Source of the DNA: an uncultured Lachnospiraceae bacterium
GTDB lineage: Bacteria; Bacillota_A; Clostridia; Lachnospirales; Lachnospiraceae
Assembly: GCA_902773195.1 (NCBI GenBank)
Contig: CACYDL010000010.1
Coordinates: forward strand, 1-10,570
Length of the DNA: 10,570 nucleotides
Reading direction: 5' to 3'
The notes beneath the pieces were generated by a model. It saw only the letters and a program-made list of their open reading frames with translations. It had not been told where the DNA came from and did no database searches. Below are positions 6,243 to 10,570 of the stretch, one piece after another. Both the position numbers and the translations under genes were made by a program. How positions within the stretch are numbered: the first letter of the stretch is position 1; each line of letters opens with the position of its first letter.

Positions 6243-7352
6243 TTATGTGTGGCTGATTTCGTAGAAAGCGATCCGGCGGAGCATCTCCCGGTCGGGGGAG
6301 AAGGGGGCGAGGGCCATTTTCTTCGGATTGGCGCAAAGATCGTCCACGGCGCCTTCGAGAATGGTCCGAAGCTCCGCCTCCGGCGCGTCGATCCTGCCGC
6401 AGGCGGCGGCATTGACAGCCCGGAAATCCTCCAGATCCCGGAAGCCGGCGGTGTGGAGCAGGTAATCGCGGTCCTCCTCGGAGGCCTCCGCGAGGTAGCC
6501 GGCGGTGAAGTAGGACGTCGCCTTGCCGTGGGGAACCCCCAGCCTGACGGTCACGGAGTAGCTGAGACCGTGGGGCAGCGTCGTCGCGGTCTGGGCGATC
6601 GACATGCCCGCCATCGCGGAAGCCCGCATCATGTTGAAGCGGTCCGTGTCGTCCGCTTCACGGAGGCCGCGGATGACGTCCAGGCTCTTTGCCCATTCGC
6701 GGAGTCCCGCGTCCACGCACATCCGGCTCATCGGCGTCGCCTTGACGTTGAGCCAGCTCTCGTAGAGATGCGTCAGGGCGTCGAAGGCGGTGTTGGCCAG
6801 CACGGATTTTGAGGCAGTGCGGAGATACTTGCCGTCGATCAGGGCGATGTCCGGGAAAATCCGGTGCGGGATGGAGCCCTTGGTCTGAAGCTCCGTCCTC
6901 GTGAGAACGGAGGCGGCGGTGACCTCGGAGCCGGTGCCGCAGGTGGTGGGAACCGCCGCGAGGGGAAGCGTGTCGCTCGGGCCGTCAGGCGTGTAGAGAT
7001 AGCTTTCGCCGCGGTCACTGTGCTTCATCATGAGGGCGATGGCCTTGGAGGCGTCCATCGGGGAGCCCCCGCCGACGCCGATGACGAAATCCGCGCCCTC
7101 CGCCAGGCCGAAATCCCGGGCCTTCATGACCGTCGCCACCGACGGATTTTCCTCGATTTCATTGAATACGGCGTAACCGCGCCCGACGCTGTCGAGGGCC
7201 GCCTCGACGTCCCGGAGCGAGCCGTTCTTTTCGGCGGAGTGCCGCCCGGTGACGATGAGGGCCTTGCTGCCCAGCGCGGCGAGATCCGCGGCGTGATGGA
7301 CGACGACGTCATTTTCTTCAAAGACTCTGACAGGCATGTAGAACTGTGACAT
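6243..7352 (-). CDS. Iron-containing (group III) alcohol dehydrogenase
   Basis: This NAD(P)-dependent dehydrogenase of the Fe-ADH family (PF00465) interconverts an alcohol and an aldehyde or ketone. It has 369 residues, near the usual 380. The nucleotide-binding loop is GGGSPMDASKAIA (94-106), followed by PTTCGTGSEVT (135-145). The four metal ligands are in place: D191 and H195 in FDALTHLYE, H261 in LPHGLSYS and H275 in GVPHGKATS. The ATG at 7352 has a strong TAAGGAGGAAG site just upstream. It lies 67 bp downstream of the cupin gene on the same strand. The alcohol substrate cannot be read from sequence; butanol, propanediol and lactaldehyde dehydrogenases all fall in this family. Family confidence is high, specific reaction unknown. 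Confidence 0.93.
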   Translation of the reverse strand: MSQFYMPVRVFEENDVVVHHAADLAALGSKALIVTGRHSAEKNGSLRDVEAALDSVGRGYAVFNEIEENPSVATVMKARDFGLAEGADFVIGVGGGSPMDASKAIALMMKHSDRGESYLYTPDGPSDTLPLAAVPTTCGTGSEVTAASVLTRTELQTKGSIPHRIFPDIALIDGKYLRTASKSVLANTAFDALTHLYESWLNVKATPMSRMCVDAGLREWAKSLDVIRGLREADDTDRFNMMRASAMAGMSIAQTATTLPHGLSYSVTVRLGVPHGKATSYFTAGYLAEASEEDRDYLLHTAGFRDLEDFRAVNAAACGRIDAPEAELRTILEGAVDDLCANPKKMALAPFSPDREMLRRIAFYEISHT

Positions 7353-7419
7353 AGGCTTCCTCCTTATGAGCAGATCGGTTTCGGTCGGATGGATTCCGGG
7401 GGATGCGGCGGGCGGTCTC

Positions 7420-7770
7420 TCAGGCGTAGACGATCACCGCCACCAGCTCCACCACCTCGTCGGTCTTGTTCGCGATGCCGTGCCCGGTGCCGGTGGGACA
7501 GAGGGTGACGTCGCCCGCGGTCACCGTCCGGAGCTCGCCGCCGTCGTTGTACTCCGCGGTCCCCTTCATAATATAGAAGAGCTCCGCGTCCTTGTCGTGG
7601 ATGTGATAGCCGATGCTGCAGCCCGGATTCAGAGTGATTTTCGCGAAGAGACGGCCCTTTTCGTTGAGCTCCGCCGGTCCGCTGATAAAATTCGTGATGA
7701 CGACGGTTCCGTCGCCGTCTCTCATGTGCTCCCTGTACTCGATCATGCATTCTTCCGCTTTTCTGATCAT
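7420..7770 (-). CDS. Small single-domain cupin protein
   Basis: This is a 116-residue single cupin barrel, a fold used for metal-dependent enzymes and sugar or small-molecule binding. Cupin motif 1 is GYHIHDKDAELFYIMKG (54-70) with metal ligands H56, H58 and E63. Motif 2 is GDVTLCPTGTGHGIAN (86-101) with H97. All four metal ligands are retained, so it is likely an active or metal-binding cupin. The ATG at 7770 is chosen because it follows GGAAAGGAG closely; an ATG at 7863 in the same frame adds 31 residues that resemble no cupin and has no such site. It sits 201 bp downstream of nhaC and 67 bp upstream of the dehydrogenase. Substrate unknown; isomerase or dioxygenase roles are possible. Confidence 0.88.
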   Translation of the reverse strand: MIRKAEECMIEYREHMRDGDGTVVITNFISGPAELNEKGRLFAKITLNPGCSIGYHIHDKDAELFYIMKGTAEYNDGGELRTVTAGDVTLCPTGTGHGIANKTDEVVELVAVIVYA

Positions 7771-7971
7771 ATCGGTCTCCTTTCCTGATCCGTCCGGACA
7801 GGGACGCCTGTTCCGGGCATGGCATTCCTCCGCGGCTTCCTTATGGAACCGGAAGGGCGTCACGGCCGCGCCATGCGGCGAATCGTCTGTTTCTGAAATG
7901 GTATCACATTCCGGCGCAAAATGCCATGGATCCGGCGGGTTCTCCCGCTGTTTCGGAGGCGCGGCGCCGCG

Positions 7972-9477
7972 TCATTCCGCCTTTTTGAGATCCATTTTGT
8001 TGAGAATGAGAAGCGCCGCGATCAGCAGCGCCGCTCCGATGGCCAGTGCGGCCCAGGGCGTCCCGGTGAAGCCCGCGATGAGATAGACTGCGGCGCAGAC
8101 AACCGCCACCAGGGTCGCGTAGGGCAGCTGGGTCTCCACATGGCTGATATGCGGGCAGGACGCGCCGGTGGAGGCCAGGATCGTCGTGTCGGAAATGGGG
8201 GAACAGTGATCGCCGTACACGGAACCTGCCAGCGTCGCCCCGAGCGTCGGAATCAGAAGCCCGCCGGCCCCGTCGGAGGCGCAGATCATGGTGACGATGG
8301 GGATCAGCATGCCGAAGGTGCCCCACGAGGTGCCCATGGAAAAGCTCATCGCGGCGGCGACGATAAAGATCAGGAACGGCAGAAAGCCCAGCGGCAGGCG
8401 GGACGCGCTGACAAAGCCGGAGATGAACTCTCCCGTGCCGATCAGCTGCCGGCATACGCCGCCCAGGCTCCAGGACAGGATCAGGATCAGCATCGGCGGC
8501 ACGATATTCGAGATGCCGCTGACGATGTTGGTCATGAATTCCTTCGGCGTCATCAGCCGGCGCGGGATGTACAGCAGGAAGGCGGTCACCAGGCCGGCAA
8601 ACGCGCCCAGCGTCAGCCCGGCGGTCGGGTTATAGCCGATGGACTCGGAAAAAGGCGTGCCGCGGAAGAAGCCGCCCACATACGCCATGCCAAGGATGGC
8701 GCACACGATCAGAACCAGGATGGGCAGCACCAGGTCGATGACCCGGCCTCCGGCGCGGGTCCGGGTCTCCGGGTCTTCCTCGCGGTCTTTGTATCCCTCC
8801 CGCATGGCTTTTTCCTCGGCGTCCTTCATCGGACCAAAGTCCCGGCCGGTCCAGCAGATAAAGAGCACCATGAGGATGGTCAGCAGGGCGTAATAGTTAT
8901 AGGGAATCGTCGAAAGGAATACATGAAATCCGTCGGTCTGGCTGACTTCGCTGGCCACAGCCACCGCCCAGCTGGACACAGGGGCGACGATGCACACCGG
9001 CGCGGCGGTGGCATCGATCACATAGGCCAGTTTTTCCCGGGAGATGCCGAGCCGGTCGGTGATGGGGCGCATCACGGTGCCGACGGTCAGACAGTTGAAG
9101 CCGTCGTCGATAAAAATCAGCACGCCAAGCAGCGAGGTGGCAAAGCTTGCGGAGCGTCGGGTCCTGAGACGCTTTCCGGCCCAGCGGCCGTAGGCCTCGC
9201 TGCCCCCGGACCGGGACACCAGACTCACCACGGCCCAGAGCAGCCCCAGGAAAATGATCATATAGGCGTTGTCCGCGATTTTGGAATACATCATGTCAAA
9301 GGTCGTCGCTGCCGCGGAAATGACGGTCCCGCCCCCGGCGAAGCTGTAGATCAGCGTGCCGGAGAACAGGCCTATGAACAGGGAGGAATAGACCTCCTTG
9401 GTCACCAGCGCCAGTGTGATCGCGATGACAGGCGGCAGGACAGACAGCCAGCCGGTCTCTATCATTGTAAATTCCAT
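7972..9477 (-). CDS. NhaC-family Na+/H+ antiporter-like transporter
   Basis: This is an integral membrane carrier of 501 residues with about twelve hydrophobic segments, of the NhaC family (PF03553). The family exchanges Na+ for protons, and some members exchange organic acids such as malate and lactate (MleN). Conserved stretches are FIDDGFNCLTVGTVMRP (122-138), ATAAPVCIVAPVSSWA (156-171), GTSWGTFGM (382-390) and GDHCSPISDTT (422-432), the last two being hallmarks of the family. A charged cytoplasmic loop lies at about 211-245. The ATG at 9477 has a GGAAGGGAG site 6 bases upstream; a second ATG four codons later is less well placed. It is the first gene of the leftward cluster, so an organic-acid or amino-acid exchange role linked to the dehydrogenase is as plausible as pure ion homeostasis. 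Confidence 0.9.
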   Translation of the reverse strand: MEFTMIETGWLSVLPPVIAITLALVTKEVYSSLFIGLFSGTLIYSFAGGGTVISAAATTFDMMYSKIADNAYMIIFLGLLWAVVSLVSRSGGSEAYGRWAGKRLRTRRSASFATSLLGVLIFIDDGFNCLTVGTVMRPITDRLGISREKLAYVIDATAAPVCIVAPVSSWAVAVASEVSQTDGFHVFLSTIPYNYYALLTILMVLFICWTGRDFGPMKDAEEKAMREGYKDREEDPETRTRAGGRVIDLVLPILVLIVCAILGMAYVGGFFRGTPFSESIGYNPTAGLTLGAFAGLVTAFLLYIPRRLMTPKEFMTNIVSGISNIVPPMLILILSWSLGGVCRQLIGTGEFISGFVSASRLPLGFLPFLIFIVAAAMSFSMGTSWGTFGMLIPIVTMICASDGAGGLLIPTLGATLAGSVYGDHCSPISDTTILASTGASCPHISHVETQLPYATLVAVVCAAVYLIAGFTGTPWAALAIGAALLIAALLILNKMDLKKAE

Positions 9478-9483
9478 GGGAAT

Positions 9484-9602
9484 CTCCCTTCCGTGAGTGA
9501 TCTCTTCGTGTTCCGCCGGGCGCCTGCGGTCAGAGATCCCGGAAGAAAGGGCCTCTCCGAGCCGCCCTTTCTTCCCCTTCCCGTGATGCCGGCGCGCCGT
9601 CT
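9484..9602 (-). promoter_or_regulatory. Structured 5' leader of nhaC with alternative Shine-Dalgarno pairing
   Basis: Read leftward, the leader first forms a perfect 12-bp stem (9575-9564 with 9552-9541), with an extra CTC/GAG inside. A second hairpin follows, GATCTCT/AGAGATC (9538-9532 with 9505-9499), holding an inner CCGC/GCGG. The 3' arm of the first stem can instead pair with the ribosome site at 9492-9484 over 9 bp, two of them G-U. The two folds exclude one another. No known riboswitch class is recognised. The structure is seen; a control function is inferred. Confidence 0.5.
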
Positions 9603-9608
9603 GATTTC

Positions 9609-9636
9609 ATTATACAATAAATCGAGAGGGAGTCGA
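9609..9636 (-). promoter_or_regulatory. Probable promoter of the nhaC cluster
   Basis: Read leftward, a perfect TATAAT (9614 to 9609) is preceded by a 16-bp spacer and TCGACT (9636 to 9631), a 4 of 6 match to the -35 consensus. The predicted start is near 9602, giving a leader of about 125 nt. Confidence 0.65.
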
Positions 9637-9660
9637 CCTCCCTTTGGCATACCTGCCAAA
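9627..9660. promoter_or_regulatory. Two adjoining inverted repeats, candidate operators
   Basis: AGGGAG-N5-CTCCCT (9627-9643) covers the -35 region of the nhaC promoter. TTTGGCA-N4-TGCCAAA (9643-9660) lies just upstream of it and has perfect 7-bp arms. Both have the size and symmetry of dimer binding sites. No regulator gene is in the window, so the protein that binds is unknown. Confidence 0.5.
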
Positions 9661-9696
9661 ACTATCATACACGAAAAGAATGACTCTGAACAGGCT

Positions 9697-9878
9697 GCAT
9701 CTCGTGTAGAAATGAAGCATCTCGATTACAAATCTGGCATCTGGCGTACAAAAATGGCGTTTCGTTTACAAATATGCAGTTTTCAATTTACAAACAAGCA
9801 TCTCGTCTTACAAACTGGCATCTCGGATTACAACCGGATTACAATTCAGCCCTCAGGTGGACAAAATGACACTCATGA
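9697..9878. repeat. Phased array of degenerate 20-bp repeats, IS21-like end remnant
   Basis: About eight copies follow one another with consensus GCATCTCGNNTTACAAA. The ACA core falls at 9728, 9748, 9768, 9790, 9810, 9830, 9841 and 9861, so spacing is 20-22 bp with one 11-bp step caused by a CGGATTACAA duplication. A first, weaker copy lies at 9697. All copies point the same way. Arrays of multiple short transposase-binding repeats are known at the ends of IS21-family elements, and the motif style resembles these. No istA or istB gene is present here, so this would be a solo end or remnant. It could also be a regulatory array. The 9661-9900 stretch is AT-rich compared with the genes around it. 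Confidence 0.6.
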
Positions 9879-9919
9879 AAGCAATAAGTAATTTATATCA
9901 TTTTAATTGTAATATATAC

Positions 9920-9948
9920 TTGACATCCCCAGAAGGAAGCAGTATACT
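9920..9948 (+). promoter_or_regulatory. Near-consensus sigma-A promoter of the membrane protein gene
   Basis: TTGACA (9920-9925) and TATACT (9943-9948) are 17 bp apart, behind an AT-rich stretch that could act as an UP element. The predicted start is near 9955, about 50 bases before the ATG at 10006. Confidence 0.88.
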
Positions 9949-10005
9949 CCGTTCAGGAAGTGAAAAAACAAGGTTTCATCCGTTTGGAAGAAAGAAGGAG
10001 CAAAC

Positions 10006-10527
10006 ATGAGTGCATATAATTCAGGCCTGCTGGCAGGCGTTCTGACGGGGATTATGATTCTGGCAGTGATCGTTCTTTACAAGAGATCCAACGGCATCGG
10101 CCCGGAAGATGAGTACGACGAGCGTCAGCTCATCGCCAGGAACAAGGCGTACAAGGGCGGGTTCTTCGCATTGCTCTGCGCCGTCGCGGTCGATATGTTT
10201 CTGCAGATGGCCGGCGTCGTCTGGTGCGAACAGCCTCTCGGCGAGCTTACGGCCATCATGATCGGGGTGGTGGTTTTCGCCTGCAGGACGATCCTGGACG
10301 ACGCCTTCTTCGGGCACACGGAGAGACGGCGGGTCTTCATTTTCTACGCGGCGATGGTCGTCCTCCAGTTTTTCACAACCTGGCGCAAATGGAAAGAGGG
10401 AAGCCTGATCGCCGACGGCAGGCTGACGATGGACGCGACAGGTATGATCTGCGGCCTCGCGTTCCTGGTCGTCCTGATCGTGCTGCTTCTGAAGAGCCGC
10501 AGAAATCAGGACGAGGAAGAGGACTGA
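10006..10527 (+). CDS. Five-span membrane protein of unknown function with DERQ motif
   Basis: This is a 173-residue membrane protein that I do not recognise by name. Hydrophobic segments lie at about 7-25, 51-70, 79-97, 108-125 and 144-163. Positive charges after segment one (YKRSN), after segment three (HTERRR) and at the C-terminus (KSRRNQ) predict an outside N-terminus and inside C-terminus. The cytoplasmic loop between segments one and two has EDEYDERQLIARNKAYKGG (34-52); a similar DERQ-lysine pattern occurs in several small uncharacterised Firmicute membrane protein families. The C-terminus ends in an acidic DEEED tail. The ATG at 10006 has AGAAGGAG five bases upstream. It has its own strong promoter and is not linked to the leftward operon. 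No function is proposed. Confidence 0.88.
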   Translation: MSAYNSGLLAGVLTGIMILAVIVLYKRSNGIGPEDEYDERQLIARNKAYKGGFFALLCAVAVDMFLQMAGVVWCEQPLGELTAIMIGVVVFACRTILDDAFFGHTERRRVFIFYAAMVVLQFFTTWRKWKEGSLIADGRLTMDATGMICGLAFLVVLIVLLLKSRRNQDEEED

Positions 10528-10570
10528 ACCCGCGGAAGAAGATGAAATCCACGCAGGGGACCGAATCCGC

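Noticed and set aside
7934..7971. Hairpins just after the nhaC stop (GCGGG/CCCGC and the palindrome CGCGGCGCCGCG) as a terminator
   Set aside because: No leftward U-tract follows either one, so termination cannot be supported.
9697..9878. Possible CRISPR array
   Set aside because: Repeats are degenerate and contiguous at about 20 bp with no unique spacers of constant length, and no cas gene is visible.
7921..9891. 656-residue rightward open frame opposite nhaC
   Set aside because: The leftward strand encodes a complete NhaC-family carrier with hallmark motifs. The rightward frame is a histidine-, glycine- and glutamine-rich shadow.
10542..10570. Possible start of a downstream gene (MKSTQGTES)
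   Set aside because: Only nine codons are visible, with a weak ribosome site and no recognisable motif.

Overview
The window is GC-rich DNA from what looks like a Firmicute, probably a high-GC gut-type clostridial anaerobe. Supporting signs are a tRNA-Trp-sensing T-box leader, strong AAGGAGG-type ribosome sites, a DUF534-type ABC importer, an NhaC-family exchanger and an iron-dependent alcohol dehydrogenase. The genus cannot be named from this sequence. Two stretches are clearly AT-richer than the rest: the divergent promoter region at about 540-640 and the intergenic region at about 9600-9960.

Left part (1-5548): a cysteine-synthase-family gene, cut by the window edge, runs leftward from 447. 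A divergent promoter at 600-628 drives a rightward tryptophan operon. It begins with a complete T-box leader (UGG specifier, UGGC acceptor-binding bulge, terminator at 808-843). The genes are trpX (binding protein), trpY (permease), trpZ (ATPase) and a TrpB2-type tryptophan synthase beta chain. The logic is tryptophan acquisition: uncharged tRNA-Trp lets transcription through, and the cell imports tryptophan and can also make it from indole plus serine. The 216 bp between trpX and trpY consist entirely of six 36-bp tandem repeat units.

Middle part (5554-9477): a leftward cluster, in transcription order an NhaC-family Na+/H+ antiporter-like carrier, a small cupin, an iron-containing alcohol dehydrogenase and a histidine phosphatase. 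The order and orientation suggest one transcription unit, although the nhaC-cupin gap is 201 bp. Its pathway is not evident. The two operons converge on a pair of hairpin terminators at 5461-5548. The nhaC promoter is at about 9609-9636, with two inverted repeats at and upstream of its -35 region. Its roughly 125-nt leader can fold in two mutually exclusive ways, one of which hides the Shine-Dalgarno sequence.

Right part (9660-10570): an AT-rich intergenic region holds a phased array of degenerate 20-bp repeats that resembles the multi-site end of an IS21-type transposon. No transposase gene is present. A near-consensus promoter then drives a five-span membrane protein of unknown function. 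The last 43 bases hold nothing that can be assigned.
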